DNA from: JAJDXW01 sp965243335 | GTDB taxonomy: Bacteria; Pseudomonadota; Gammaproteobacteria; HK1 | Length of the DNA: 64,000 nt | Assembly (NCBI GenBank): GCA_965243335.1 | Contig: OZ251545.1 | Location: 4,092,001 to 4,156,000, forward strand | Direction of reading: 5' to 3' | In this document: in pieces, positions 1 to 8,950 of the stretch | Numbering within the stretch: the stretch's first letter is position 1 | How the letters are laid out: every line of letters begins with the position of its first letter | Notes under the pieces: model-generated | Told to the model about the DNA's origin: nothing | Database searches by the model: none | What the model saw: only the letters and a program-made list of their open reading frames with translations | Position numbers and translations under genes: made by a program

Positions 1-128
1 GAACGCGCCTCATGGTTCGCCAGGTGGACTTCCAGGAGGCGGGTGAGCTCCAGGGATTCGCTTGCCGCGATCCGGCCCGAGACCTCGACCACGTCGACGG
101 TGGCGGCGCTTCTGATGCTGTATTCCAT
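1..128 (-). CDS. STAS-domain anti-sigma factor antagonist, 5' part only
   Basis: Reading leftward from an ATG at 128, the frame stays open to the window edge for 42 codons. It begins MEYSIRSAATVDVVEVSGRI and continues with a serine/leucine-rich helix. A short beta strand, then 'V-V-E-V-S-G-R-I', then a helix is the N-terminal pattern of STAS proteins (SpoIIAA/RsbV type), which bind anti-sigma factors and are switched by serine phosphorylation. The phosphorylated serine would lie outside the window. An AAGGAG ribosome site sits six bases before the ATG. The gene lies about 80 bases downstream of the dehydrogenase on the same strand and could share its transcript. The family call rests on a short N-terminus. 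Confidence 0.6.
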   Translation of the reverse strand, partial: MEYSIRSAATVDVVEVSGRIAASESLELTRLLEVHLANHEAR

Positions 129-207
129 ACGTGGCTCCTTCGTACGGGCGGCCGGTCGCGTGCGGACGGGCCGATCCATCCGGTCGGGATGCGCGCCCCG
201 GGGCGGG

Positions 208-1317
208 TCAGAGAATGGCGAGGTCCGGGGCGCAGACCAGGCCCGTGCGGATCGCGCCGCCCCGCTCGGCGTGCTCGAAGGCTTCGTTGATGGATTCGAG
301 CGGCCAGGTGTGGGAGAGCACCTCGCCCCACGGATAGCGGTCCCGGGTCCGGTCGAGCAGCTCGAGACCCCTCCGGAGCGCCCACGACTGGTACCCGCCG
401 ACCCCGATCATCCGCCGGTTGAGGTGGACCAGCCACGCGGGGTTGAACTCGATGCGGTGGCGGGCGCTGATGTTGCCGATGACGAGGTAGCGGCCCTCCG
501 GCCGCACCATCGCGATGCCTTCCGCCAGGGCGTCGGGATGCCCGACGAGCTCCGCGACCACGTGGCCCCCGCCTCCGGTGAGGTCGTTGACCGCCTCGAT
601 CCGCCGCTCCGGCGTCTCGAACTCGTCGATGTCGAGGGCGTGGTCGGCGCCGAAGCGCTTCGCGAGGGCGAGCCGCTCCGGGATCCGGTCCAGCACCACC
701 ACCCGCACCGCCCCCGCCTCGCGCGCCACCGCCGCCGCGTAGAGTCCGAGCCCGCCCGCGCCCTGGATGACCACCGTCTCGCCCGCCCGGAGCCCCGCTT
801 CGTGCAGGCCGTAGACGACCTGGGCGAGGGCGCAGTTGAGCGGGGCCGCCTCGCGGTCGGTCAGATGGTCCGGGGTCTTCAGCACGTAGTGGCCGGGGCG
901 GAGGTAGTAGTAGTCGGCGTAGGCGCCGGTGAAGTAGGGGGGCTGGTCGCTCTTCCGCCGCCCCGCCCCGATGCGGCGCGAGGCGCAGTGGAGCTGGTCG
1001 TGGGAGAGGCACGGCGTGCAGCGGCGGCAGGGGTAGAAGTAGGAGTAGACGATGCGGTCGCCCTCGCGGAGGGGCTGGCCGGCGGAGTCCGCCGTCACCC
1101 CCGCCCCGAGGCGTTCGATCCGCCCCGTCATCTCGTGCCCCATGATGGTCGGGGGCTCGCGCGGCGTGTCGCCGTGCCATCCGTGCAGGTCGGAGCCGCA
1201 GATGTTGCTCAGGGTCAGCCGCACCAGGGCCGCGCCGGGCGCGACCTCGGGGATCGGGAGCTCCCGGAGCTCGAACGGCTCGCGGGCGCCGGTATAGACG
1301 AACGCTCGACCCTGCAT
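208..1317 (-). CDS. Zinc-dependent alcohol dehydrogenase family protein
   Basis: Medium-chain dehydrogenase/reductase, 369 residues, the usual length. The N-terminal GroES-like fold has the catalytic-zinc cysteine in 'NICGSDLHGW' and the 'GHEMTGRI' signature. A structural-zinc loop with 'C-R-R-C-T-P-C' and a later Cys follows. The Rossmann nucleotide site is 'GAGGLGLYAAA', with an acid in 'VVLDRIPERL' after it, suggesting NAD rather than NADP. It should oxidise an alcohol or polyol in the cytoplasm; the substrate cannot be named. I chose the ATG at 1317 because a GGGAGA site lies about seven bases before it; an in-frame GTG is one codon upstream. A second member of the family lies at 14061-15113. 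Confidence 0.85.
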   Translation of the reverse strand: MQGRAFVYTGAREPFELRELPIPEVAPGAALVRLTLSNICGSDLHGWHGDTPREPPTIMGHEMTGRIERLGAGVTADSAGQPLREGDRIVYSYFYPCRRCTPCLSHDQLHCASRRIGAGRRKSDQPPYFTGAYADYYYLRPGHYVLKTPDHLTDREAAPLNCALAQVVYGLHEAGLRAGETVVIQGAGGLGLYAAAVAREAGAVRVVVLDRIPERLALAKRFGADHALDIDEFETPERRIEAVNDLTGGGGHVVAELVGHPDALAEGIAMVRPEGRYLVIGNISARHRIEFNPAWLVHLNRRMIGVGGYQSWALRRGLELLDRTRDRYPWGEVLSHTWPLESINEAFEHAERGGAIRTGLVCAPDLAIL

Positions 1318-1425
1318 CACCCCTTCTCCCGTCCTCGCGTCCTTCCCGCCTGCCCTTCCGTATCCGACCGTCCGCCCGCCCGCCGGCCCCCGCGTCCGCC
1401 GGGAGACCGCGCCCCCGCCCCCCGC

Positions 1426-2226
1426 TCAGGCGGCCAGCCGCGCGCCCACCGCGCCGAGGGGGCCGAAATCGGCCAGCAGCTCGTCGCCGGCCCGGACCGG
1501 GGCCGGGGTGACGCACGTTCCCGTGGTCACGACCTCGCCCGCGCGGAGCGGCTCCCCGCGCGCCGCCCGGTCGTTGGCGATCCAGGCGAGGGCGATGCGC
1601 GGGTCGCCGAGGACGTTCGCGCCGGAGCCGGCCGAAGCGTCGGCCCCGTTGATCCGCAGGACCGCCGGATGGGATGCGAGGTCGATCGTGCGCCACCCGT
1701 CGGGAGCGGCCGGCCCGAGGACGAAGAGATCCGCGCAGGCGGTATCGGCGACGAGCTGCGGGGCGCCGGCGACCGCGAAGTCTTCGAAGCGCGAGTCGGG
1801 GACCTCGATCGCGGGGTGCAGCGACTCCACCGCCTCCATCACCGCCTCGACCGGGAAGGGCGCGCCGGGGGAGGAGCCGCGCGAGGGCAGGTCCCGGCCC
1901 ATGCGAAAGGCGAACTCCGCCTCCGCGACCCCCATGTGGAGCGGCCCGGCCGGAACGTCGGCGCCGTCGCGGTACACCCTGCTCCCGAGGAGCCGGCCCG
2001 CGAGCGGCCCGTCGACCCCGATGTGGGCCTGGCCCGCCTCGCTCGTCGCGGCGATCTTCCAGCCGACCGCGCCCGAGCCGCTGCGCTCCGCCACCGCCCG
2101 CTGGATCGCGTAGCCTTCGTCCAGACTCTCCGGCCGGCAGGCGCGGGGAAGGCCGGGAATGCGCCGCCCGGCGCTCCAGGCATCCCAGAGGATGCGGGCG
2201 GCCTCGTTGACCCGTCGCTCGTCCAT
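1426..2226 (-). CDS. 2-keto-4-pentenoate hydratase / FAH-family protein
   Basis: A 266-residue protein of the fumarylacetoacetate hydrolase superfamily, closest in pattern to 2-oxopent-4-enoate hydratase (MhpD type). Visible signatures are the N-terminal helix ending 'AGRRIPGL', 'GWKIAATS', 'GVAEAEFAFRMGRDL' with the metal-binding Glu pair, 'HPAIEVPDSR', and 'GTCVTPAPVRAGDELLADFG' near the C-terminus. Members hydrate or cleave 2-keto acids made by aromatic ring cleavage and use Mg or Mn. The frame runs open far upstream, but that extension lies antisense to the CoA transferase gene and is spurious. ATG at 2226 fits the family length; another ATG at 2247 would add seven residues. It is divergent from the CoA transferase. 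Confidence 0.85.
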   Translation of the reverse strand: MDERRVNEAARILWDAWSAGRRIPGLPRACRPESLDEGYAIQRAVAERSGSGAVGWKIAATSEAGQAHIGVDGPLAGRLLGSRVYRDGADVPAGPLHMGVAEAEFAFRMGRDLPSRGSSPGAPFPVEAVMEAVESLHPAIEVPDSRFEDFAVAGAPQLVADTACADLFVLGPAAPDGWRTIDLASHPAVLRINGADASAGSGANVLGDPRIALAWIANDRAARGEPLRAGEVVTTGTCVTPAPVRAGDELLADFGPLGAVGARLAA

Positions 2227-2317
2227 GGCGAGCCAATCTAACGGCATCGTCCGACCTGCGGCAAGCCGATCCGCACGCGCGGCGGGGATTTTAGGGTCGG
2301 GGGTTCGGACGCCCCAA

Positions 2318-2346
2318 TTGCGTACCCGGGCCGCGTTTCGTATGTT
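2318..2346 (+). promoter_or_regulatory. Probable sigma-70-type promoter of the CoA transferase gene
   Basis: TTGCGT (2318-2323) and TATGTT (2341-2346) are separated by exactly 17 bases in the spacer between two divergent genes, about 43 bases before the ATG at 2389. This is sequence match only. Confidence 0.5.
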
Positions 2347-2388
2347 TCGGGGCGATGCCCCCCGAAACGCCCGACCGGAGCCCTGCCC

Positions 2389-3615
2389 ATGACCGACGCC
2401 CCGCACCGCCCCGACCCGGCCCCCGCCGACGCCCCCCTCGACGGGATCCGGGTGCTCGACTGCTCCCGGGTGCTCGCCGGGCCGTACTGCACGGTGCTGC
2501 TCTCCTTCCTCGGGGCCGAGGTCGTCAAGGTGGAGGACTTCCGCGGGGACGAGGGCCGGCAGTGGCCGCCCCACCGGGACGGGATGGGCGCGTCCTTCCT
2601 CGCCCTCAACGCCAACAAGAAGAGCATCGCCGTCGACCTCAAGGACCCGGAGGGCGCGGCGATCGTGCGCGGCCTCGCGGGGGCCGCCGACGTGCTGGTG
2701 GAGAACTTCAAGACCGGGGACATGGAGCGGTTCGGGCTCGGCTACGACGACCTCGCGCCGGCCAACCCGCAGCTCGTCTACACCTCGATCTCCGCCTTCG
2801 GACGGCGCGGCCCCAAGGCGAAGGACCCCGGCTACGAAGCGCTCGTGCAGGCGTACAGCGGGGTCATGGCGATCACCGGCGACCCGGACGGCGGCCCGGT
2901 GCGCTGCGGGGCGTCCTTCCTCGACCTCGCCACCGGGACGATGTCGGCCCTCGCGACGGTCGCCGCCCTCCTGCGCCGCGAGGCCACCGGCCACGGCGGC
3001 AAGGCGGAGGCCTCCCTCCTCGGCACCGCGATGGGCATGATGTGCAACCAGATGTCGAACTTCTTCCAGCACGGCGCCCAGCCGCGCCGGCTCGGCACCG
3101 CCCACAACCAGGTCGTGCCCTACCAGGTGTTCGCGGCCCGCGACGGCTACGTCTTCATCGCGGCCGGCAACCAGAACCTGTACGAGCGCCTGTGCCGCGC
3201 CATCGGCCGCGAGGACCTCGTCGACGACCCCCGGTTCGACGGCAACCCGGCGCGGGTCGCGAACCGCGAGGCGTGCATCGGGGCGATCTCCGCGGCCGTC
3301 GCGGAGCACGAGACGAAGCCCCTGATGGACGCGCTCCGCGAATGGGGCGTGCCGTTCTCGCGGGTGAACGAGTACGAGAACCTGGTGGAGGACGGCCAGC
3401 TCGACGCGCTCGGGGTCATCGAGTCCGGGCAGGGCGGCGCCTATCCCGATTTCCGCATCCCGGGCCTGCCCTTCCACCTCTCCGGGCACGACCGCGGGCA
3501 GCCGGCGGACGCCCCCCGGATCGGCCAGCACACCCGCGAGATCCTCGCCGGGATCGGCTACGGGGCGGACCGCATCGGCCGCCTCCTCGAGGGCGGGGTC
3601 GTCCGCGAGGGCTGA
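2389..3615 (+). CDS. Family III CoA transferase (CaiB/BaiF type)
   Basis: A 408-residue acyl-CoA:carboxylate CoA transferase. It opens with the hallmark 'LDGIRVLDCSRVLAGPYCTV', then 'LGAEVVKVE', 'NKKSIAVDLKDPEG' and 'VLVENFKTGDMERFGLGYDDL'. The catalytic aspartate, which forms the acyl anhydride in this family, is expected in 'GASFLDLATG'. It moves CoA between carboxylates in the cytoplasm; the donor and acceptor are unknown. Neighbouring keto-acid hydratase, amidohydrolase and acyl-CoA ligase suggest catabolism of an aromatic or branched acid. GGAG lies eight bases before the start, and a good promoter is visible upstream. Confidence 0.92.
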   Translation: MTDAPHRPDPAPADAPLDGIRVLDCSRVLAGPYCTVLLSFLGAEVVKVEDFRGDEGRQWPPHRDGMGASFLALNANKKSIAVDLKDPEGAAIVRGLAGAADVLVENFKTGDMERFGLGYDDLAPANPQLVYTSISAFGRRGPKAKDPGYEALVQAYSGVMAITGDPDGGPVRCGASFLDLATGTMSALATVAALLRREATGHGGKAEASLLGTAMGMMCNQMSNFFQHGAQPRRLGTAHNQVVPYQVFAARDGYVFIAAGNQNLYERLCRAIGREDLVDDPRFDGNPARVANREACIGAISAAVAEHETKPLMDALREWGVPFSRVNEYENLVEDGQLDALGVIESGQGGAYPDFRIPGLPFHLSGHDRGQPADAPRIGQHTREILAGIGYGADRIGRLLEGGVVREG

Positions 3616-3670
3616 GCAGGCCGCGCTCCCGGCGCGTCGGGGGCGGCCGGGGGGGGGGGGGACAGGGGGA

Positions 3671-4792
3671 TCAGGCGGCGGCGCGGAGCCCGCTCGTGTC
3701 GAGGCGGTAGAGCCGGGCCACGTTCTCGTGCAGGACCAGGTCCTTCTCCGCCTCCGTGAGCCCGGCCGCCTGCTCGCGCAGCACGTCCTGCGACCAGGGC
3801 CAGGTCGAGTCGCTGTGCGGATAGTCGTTCGCCCACATCATCCGCTCGACGTTCATGTGGTCCTTGAGCTGGAACGCGGTGTGGTCGTCCTGGAAGGTGA
3901 AGTAGACGTGCTCGCGGAAGTACTCGCTCGGCGCCTTCTCGAGCTCCCGCCCGCGGAGCCAGTGGCGGTGCCGCCGGTAGGCGTGGTCCATCCGGTACAT
4001 GAAGTGGGGGACCCACCCGCCGTCCGCCTCCACCGACACGATCCGGAGCCCGGGATGGCGCATGAACAGGCCGTCGAAGACGAACATGCTCATGAGGTCC
4101 TGGTTGCCCCGCACGATCGACATGAAGCTGTTGATCCGCGACCCCCGGAACCCCTGCCTCAGCCCCTCGCCGGAGGTGAGGATGTGGAAGCTCGCGACGA
4201 GCCCGAGATCGACGACGGCGTCGAAGAACTCCCCGTACATCGGGTCGTCGTAGTCCGCGACGCCGGGGAGGCCGGGGAGCATCACCCCGGGGAACCCCTG
4301 GCCGCGGATCGCCTCAAGTTCCCGGACGCCGTCCTCCGGGGTCCGCACCGCCGCCTGCCCGAGCCCGATGAGCCGGTGCGGACAGGGCGCGCAGAACTCG
4401 ACCAGCCACCGGTTGTACGCCTCCATGCACGCCTGCTTGAGGTCGAGGTCGGGGATGTTGCAGACCTCCATGCCCACCGACGGGTACAGCAGCTCCGCCG
4501 CGATCCCGTCCTGGTCCTGGGCTTCGAGCCGGGCGTGGGGGTCCCAGCCCCCGCGGTGGAGCTTCTCGAACTTCGCGCCCCGCGGCGAGAGCTCCTCCGG
4601 GGACTTGCCGGCCGCGGACACGAGGGCGAGCGGGATGCGCTGCTCGCTGCCCTCGATCCGGAACACGTCGCCGCGCTTCTCGTCGTGGACCATGACCGGC
4701 GCCCGGTCGCGGTACTTCGGGTCGATCCTGCCGACGTAGCAGTCGGGCGGCTCGCATACGTGGCTGTCGGCGGAGATGATGGGCTTCGTCAC
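3671..4792 (-). CDS. Amidohydrolase family protein (amidohydrolase-2 / ACMSD-like)
   Basis: A 373-residue TIM-barrel metal-dependent hydrolase. 'ISADSHVCEPPD' near residue 8 supplies the D-x-H metal motif, varied from the usual H-x-H. 'VASFHILTSGEG' and 'MWANDYPHSDSTWP' carry the later His and the metal Asp. The 'DYPHSDSTWPWS' ending is common in a group of environmental amidohydrolases seen beside CoA transferases and luciferase-like enzymes. Hydrolysis or decarboxylation is the general chemistry; no substrate is evident. The start is GTG at 4792 preceded by AAAGGA. It is convergent with the CoA transferase across a short spacer containing a run of 13 G residues (3649-3661). Confidence 0.85.
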   Translation of the reverse strand: MTKPIISADSHVCEPPDCYVGRIDPKYRDRAPVMVHDEKRGDVFRIEGSEQRIPLALVSAAGKSPEELSPRGAKFEKLHRGGWDPHARLEAQDQDGIAAELLYPSVGMEVCNIPDLDLKQACMEAYNRWLVEFCAPCPHRLIGLGQAAVRTPEDGVRELEAIRGQGFPGVMLPGLPGVADYDDPMYGEFFDAVVDLGLVASFHILTSGEGLRQGFRGSRINSFMSIVRGNQDLMSMFVFDGLFMRHPGLRIVSVEADGGWVPHFMYRMDHAYRRHRHWLRGRELEKAPSEYFREHVYFTFQDDHTAFQLKDHMNVERMMWANDYPHSDSTWPWSQDVLREQAAGLTEAEKDLVLHENVARLYRLDTSGLRAAA

Positions 4793-4868
4793 GCGCGGTC
4801 CTTTCCTCGGCTTCCTGCGATTGTTCCTGTATTCCGGGTTCCGGCGCCGGCCGTGCCGGAGGGCGGCG

Positions 4869-4877
4869 ACTATAGCA
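4869..4877 (-). promoter_or_regulatory. Extended -10 element for the amidohydrolase gene
   Basis: On the minus strand the sequence reads TGCTATAGT, an extended -10 element, about 75 bases before the GTG start at 4792. No convincing -35 box is seen. The rest of the 4793-5105 divergent spacer shows only the ligase ribosome site. Confidence 0.35.
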
Positions 4878-5105
4878 AAATGTCCCGTGCGGACACGCTC
4901 CGATCGACCGTCGCGGAAGGGCGAGGGCGGGAGGCGGGATGGAGCGCCGACCCGGATGCGGATGCGGACCCGAACGCCAACGGGCGGAGGCTTGTCCGGG
5001 CCGGCGCAACCGACCGGCGCAACGCGAACAACCGGCGCGGCGCTTCACGGCCGGTCGCGGCGTGAAAGGCCGCCGGTCACGGCGGAAGAAGGAGGCGGGG
5101 GCCGG

Positions 5106-6986
5106 ATGACACGCGGAGACGACCGGGCGGCGCGCGCCCCGGACAGCCTGCCCGCGCGCCACCGCGGGCGCTGGGACGGCCGCACCCCGGTCGGGGAGCT
5201 GCCGGCGCGGGCCGCCGCGAGGTGGGGCGGGCGCGAGGCGCTCGTCTTCGGAGCGGTGCGCCAGTCCTTCACGGAGATCGCGCGGCGGGTCGACGAGGCG
5301 GCGAAGGGGCTCATCGCGCTCGGGGTCGCGCCGGGCGACAAGGTGTGCCTCTGGCTCAACAACTCCCCCGAATGGGTCCACCTCCTGTTCGCGATCGCGC
5401 GCATCGGGGCGGTCCTCGTCCCCGCGAACACCCGCTTCCGCACCGGCGACGTCGAGTACCTGGTGCGCCAGGGCGACTGCTCGACCCTCATCACCCACGA
5501 CGTCTCCGGCCCGATCGACTACCTCGCGATGGTGCGCGAGCTGGTCCCGGAGAGCCTCGCCGCCAAGGGCGGCGGCGGCAGCCCGCCCCCGCCCCTGCGG
5601 AGCGAGCGCTTCCCGCGGCTCGAGCGGATCGTCGCCGTCTCGGAGCGGAGCCACCGCGGGGTCACCGCCTTCCCCGCCCTCATCGAGGCCGGGCGCACGG
5701 TGAACGGCGCGGCGCTCGCGGCCCGGGCGGGGCAGGCATCGGTGGACGACCTCCTCTTCATCATGTTCACCTCCGGGACCACCGGCTTCCCCAAGGGGGT
5801 GATGCGCAGCCACCGCCTCCTCCGCAACCAGTGCGACCGGATGGAGAGGCTCGCGGCCACCGAATCGGACGTGGTGCTGAACTACCTCCCGCTCTTCCAC
5901 ATCTTCGGCTACGTGGACGGCCCCCTCCTCTCGATGATGGCCGGCAGCCGGCAGGTGCTCACCGCCGCCTTCGACCCCGACGAGTGCATGGACCTGGTGG
6001 AGGCGGAGCGGGCGACCCAGATGCAGGGCTTCGACAGCCATCTCAAGGCGCTCATGGACGCCCAGGAGCGGCGCCCGCGCGACGCTTCGAGCCTCCGGGT
6101 CGGCTTCTTTCCGAGCGGCATGGCGAGCTCCGTGCCCATCGTGCGCCGCGCGCGCGAGGTGTTCCCGACCATGCGGACCCTCACCGCCTACGGCTCCACG
6201 GAGGGCGGGGCGAACATCTGCACCTCCTTCCTCGATTCGACCGAGGAACAGCGGTGCGAGACCTCCGGATACCCCTGCGACGGATTCGAGATCCGGATCG
6301 TGGACCCGGAGTCCGGGGAGGAGCAGCCGGCCGGGGCGCCGGGGGAGATCCTCGTGCGGAGCTACAACCTCATGCAGGGCTACTACCGGAAGCCGGAGGA
6401 GACGGCCGCCGCCATCGACCCGGAAGGGTGGCTCCACAGCGGCGACCTCGGCTGTCTCCGCGAGGACGGATACCTGCGCTTCCTCGGCCGCGCCAAGGAC
6501 ATGCTCAAGGTCGGGGGCGAGAACGTCGACCCGGTGGAGGTGGAGCAGCTCCTCCTCGAGCATCCGGCGGTGCGGGAGGCGGCGGTGGTCGCGTACCCCG
6601 ACGAGCGGCTGACCGAGGTCGGGGTCGCGTTCGTGGTCGTGAACGCCGGTGCCCGCGGGAACGACCCGCCCGATGGGGACGCGGGCGGGGACAGGAATGT
6701 GGACGGCGGCGAGGATGCGGACGGGAGCGCCGCGCCGGGCGCGGGCGGCAAACCGCCCGCGGGCGGCCCCCTCGGCGCGGGCGGCGGCGCGAACGACCCG
6801 CCCGGCGAAGCGCTCGCCCGCGACCTCCTCGAATACGGGCGGGGGCGCATCGCGAGCTTCAAGCTGCCCCGCCGCGTCCTGTTCGTCGAGGCGCTGCCGA
6901 TGACCTCGAGCGGCAAGGTCCGCAAGGCCGAGCTGCGGGCGCTCGCCATCGCCCGGCTGCGTGGCCAGGCCGCTTCTTCCTCCTGA
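5106..6986 (+). CDS. AMP-dependent acyl-CoA synthetase/ligase with a glycine-rich insert
   Basis: A 626-residue adenylate-forming enzyme that activates a carboxylic acid with ATP and CoA. The ATP-phosphate loop is 'FTSGTTGFPKGVMRSH', the adenine motif is 'AYGSTEGG', 'GWLHSGDLG' holds the ribose-binding Asp, and 'TSSGKVRKAEL' near the C-terminus holds the catalytic Lys. ATG at 5106 has AAGGAGG ten bases upstream; the open frame to 4776 before it is non-coding. Residues about 513-566 (6645-6805) are a Gly/Asp/Pro-rich low-complexity stretch inside the C-terminal mobile domain, absent from ordinary members. It should feed acyl-CoA into neighbouring catabolism. The substrate is unknown. Confidence 0.88.
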   Translation: MTRGDDRAARAPDSLPARHRGRWDGRTPVGELPARAAARWGGREALVFGAVRQSFTEIARRVDEAAKGLIALGVAPGDKVCLWLNNSPEWVHLLFAIARIGAVLVPANTRFRTGDVEYLVRQGDCSTLITHDVSGPIDYLAMVRELVPESLAAKGGGGSPPPPLRSERFPRLERIVAVSERSHRGVTAFPALIEAGRTVNGAALAARAGQASVDDLLFIMFTSGTTGFPKGVMRSHRLLRNQCDRMERLAATESDVVLNYLPLFHIFGYVDGPLLSMMAGSRQVLTAAFDPDECMDLVEAERATQMQGFDSHLKALMDAQERRPRDASSLRVGFFPSGMASSVPIVRRAREVFPTMRTLTAYGSTEGGANICTSFLDSTEEQRCETSGYPCDGFEIRIVDPESGEEQPAGAPGEILVRSYNLMQGYYRKPEETAAAIDPEGWLHSGDLGCLREDGYLRFLGRAKDMLKVGGENVDPVEVEQLLLEHPAVREAAVVAYPDERLTEVGVAFVVVNAGARGNDPPDGDAGGDRNVDGGEDADGSAAPGAGGKPPAGGPLGAGGGANDPPGEALARDLLEYGRGRIASFKLPRRVLFVEALPMTSSGKVRKAELRALAIARLRGQAASSS

Positions 6987-7050
6987 CCACCGGGCGTCGC
7001 CTTGAACCGCCCCGAGGGCGGCGCGAGCGACCCCCGCTCGCGATTGCCCG

Positions 7051-7056
7051 TATACT
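7051..7056 (+). promoter_or_regulatory. -10-like TATACT upstream of the TRAP operon
   Basis: TATACT lies about 78 bases before the dctP-like start in an otherwise GC-rich spacer. No clear -35 box is present. It is the only AT-rich patch between the ligase and the transporter genes. Confidence 0.35.
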
Positions 7057-7133
7057 CGACCCGTGCGGCCCTGTGCGCCGGCGCCCGCGCCGGGGGGCCG
7101 CGAACCCGGACCCACCACCAGAGGAGCGCCCGC

Positions 7134-8201
7134 ATGAAACGCTTGACCCTTTCAGCGATGACGACCCTGGTCTCGGCCGCGCTGGCCGTCGCCGGCCCCG
7201 CGGCGGCGGCCGACCTGCCGGAGCTCCACGTCAAGGTGATCGGCAACTACAGCACGGTCCAGCACGTGGCGAAGGTCGAGCAGGAGTTCTGGAACGAGAT
7301 CGTCCCGGAGATGTCCGGCGGCCGGGTATCCGCCGCCTACAACCATCAGGACGTCATGGGGATCAAGGATTTCCAGGTCCTCCGGCTCACCAAGCTCGGG
7401 GTCACCGACTTCGGGGTGAGCGACATCAGCAAGATGGCGGGGGACGACCCCACGTTCGAGGGCTGCGACCTCGCCGGCCTCGCCCTCGACATCGGCATGG
7501 CGCGCAAGGTCTGCAACGCCTGGAAGCCGGCGATGAACCGGGTGATGGGGGAGAAGTTCAACGCCAAGCTGCTCGCCCTCGGGACCAACCCTCCCCAGGT
7601 GTTCTGGTGCCGGGACGAGGTGGCCGGCATCGGGGATCTCAAGGGCCGGAAGATCCGCGTGTTCAACAAGACGATGGCGGACTTCATCCAGGCCCTCGGC
7701 GGCACCACCATCAGCATGGCCTTCGGCGAGGTGGTGCCGGCGCTGCAACGGGGCGTGGTGGACTGCGCGGTCACCGGCACCACGAGCGGCAACTCCGCCG
7801 GCTGGCCGGAGGTCACCACCCACATCTATCCCATGTATCTCGGCTGGAGCATCAACTTCCAGGCCGTGAACCTCGACCGCTGGAACTCGTTCTCGCCGGA
7901 GACCCAGGAGTTCTTCCTGAAGGCGTTCGCGGTGCTCGAAGACAACATGTGGGCGACCGCCGCCCAGTCCACCGAGGAGGCGGACAACTGCAACACCGGG
8001 CGTGATCCGTGCACCTTCGGAAGGAAGGCGGACATGACGATCGTCGAGGTGAGCGAGGCCGACCGCGAGGTGCACAAGGGGCTGATGGAGAACGTGGTGC
8101 TCGTCAAGTGGGGCGAGCGCTGCGGCCGCGACTGCGCCGCCGAGTGGAACGACACGGTGGGCAAGGCCGCGGGGCTCCGGATCCCGCTCGACAAGCTCTA
8201 G
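7134..8201 (+). CDS. TRAP transporter periplasmic solute-binding protein (DctP family)
   Basis: A 355-residue secreted binding protein. The first 25 residues are a signal peptide (Lys-Arg, hydrophobic core, cleavage after 'GPAAAA'). The mature part has the DctP pattern: 'DLKGRKIRVFNKTMADFIQALGG' contains the conserved Arg that pairs with a carboxylate ligand, followed by 'AFGEVVPALQRGVVDCAVTG'. Several cysteines in the last 90 residues could form disulphides. ATG at 7134 has GAGGAG seven bases ahead. It starts a three-gene operon with both membrane subunits, giving a sodium-driven importer probably for an organic acid. Neighbouring acyl-CoA enzymes fit carboxylate uptake. Confidence 0.92.
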   Translation: MKRLTLSAMTTLVSAALAVAGPAAAADLPELHVKVIGNYSTVQHVAKVEQEFWNEIVPEMSGGRVSAAYNHQDVMGIKDFQVLRLTKLGVTDFGVSDISKMAGDDPTFEGCDLAGLALDIGMARKVCNAWKPAMNRVMGEKFNAKLLALGTNPPQVFWCRDEVAGIGDLKGRKIRVFNKTMADFIQALGGTTISMAFGEVVPALQRGVVDCAVTGTTSGNSAGWPEVTTHIYPMYLGWSINFQAVNLDRWNSFSPETQEFFLKAFAVLEDNMWATAAQSTEEADNCNTGRDPCTFGRKADMTIVEVSEADREVHKGLMENVVLVKWGERCGRDCAAEWNDTVGKAAGLRIPLDKL

Positions 8202-8341
8202 CCGGCGCGCGACCCCGCACGCGGCGCCGGTCGGCCGGACCACCCCCGGTCCGGGGCCGGTACGGCCCGGCGGCAGCGGCTCCACCGCAACGGCTCCGCG
8301 GAAGCGGCGCCAGGGAAACGGCTCCGGGGAAACAGGCTGAA

Positions 8342-8950
8342 ATGGATCGCCTGCTTGCGCTCTCGCACCGCGTCGCCCGGGCCGGGACGTGGTTCGGCTG
8401 CGCCCTTCTCATCGCCGCCTCGTTCCTCATCGGGATCGACGTCGTCATCCGCAAGCTCTTCAACCTCTCCATCGGCGGGGCGGACGAGCTGTCCGGCTAC
8501 GCGCTCGCGATCAGCAGCGCGTGGGCCTTCGCCTACGCGCTCCTCGAGCGCGCCCACGTGCGCATCGACTCGCTCTACGTGGCCCTGCCGCGCCGGGCGC
8601 GGACGGTCCTCGACGTGTTCGGGCTCGCCGTCTTCGTGGCGTTCATGGCCCTCGTCGCCTGGCGCGGGTTCGGGGTGTTCAGCGAGTCGGTCAAGCTCGA
8701 CGCGCACTCCATGTCGCCCATCGCAACCCCCCTCATCTATCCGCAGGCGCTCTGGGTGGCGGGGCTCATCGTCTTCGTCCTCATCGGGAGCCTGCTGCTC
8801 GCGCGGGTCCTCGTCGCCTTCGTCACCGGCGATGCGGCCGCCGTCCACCGTCTCGCCGGCTCGCGCTCCGTGACCGAGGAGATCGAGCAGGAGACCCACC
8901 ACCTCGGCCCGCGCCGCGGCCGCGATCGCGAAGAGGGGCGGGGCGCATGA
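8342..8950 (+). CDS. TRAP transporter small permease (DctQ family)
   Basis: A 202-residue inner-membrane protein with four hydrophobic segments at about residues 15-40, 50-70, 90-112 and 133-155. 'IGIDVVIRKLFN' and 'WAFAYALLERAHVRIDSLY' are the usual DctQ signatures. The C-terminal 40 residues are charged and probably cytoplasmic. The longer open frame upstream to 8009 overlaps the preceding gene and is not used. The stop codon overlaps the start of the large permease in an ATGA, so the two should be translationally coupled. The small subunit supports the large transport subunit. Confidence 0.9.
   Translation: MDRLLALSHRVARAGTWFGCALLIAASFLIGIDVVIRKLFNLSIGGADELSGYALAISSAWAFAYALLERAHVRIDSLYVALPRRARTVLDVFGLAVFVAFMALVAWRGFGVFSESVKLDAHSMSPIATPLIYPQALWVAGLIVFVLIGSLLLARVLVAFVTGDAAAVHRLAGSRSVTEEIEQETHHLGPRRGRDREEGRGA

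Noticed and set aside
43..2241. 732-codon plus-strand open frame and many similarly long frames on the opposite strand of real genes
   Set aside because: GC-rich DNA has few stop codons. These frames are Arg/Pro/Ala-rich, lack domains, and overlap well-supported genes.
3649..3661. Run of 13 G residues between convergent genes
   Set aside because: Could vary in length, but it affects neither coding frame and no promoter is nearby.
4776..5105. 110-codon N-terminal extension of the first acyl-CoA ligase
   Set aside because: Low-complexity Arg-rich sequence overlapping the divergent promoter region; the family start and a strong ribosome site are at 5106.
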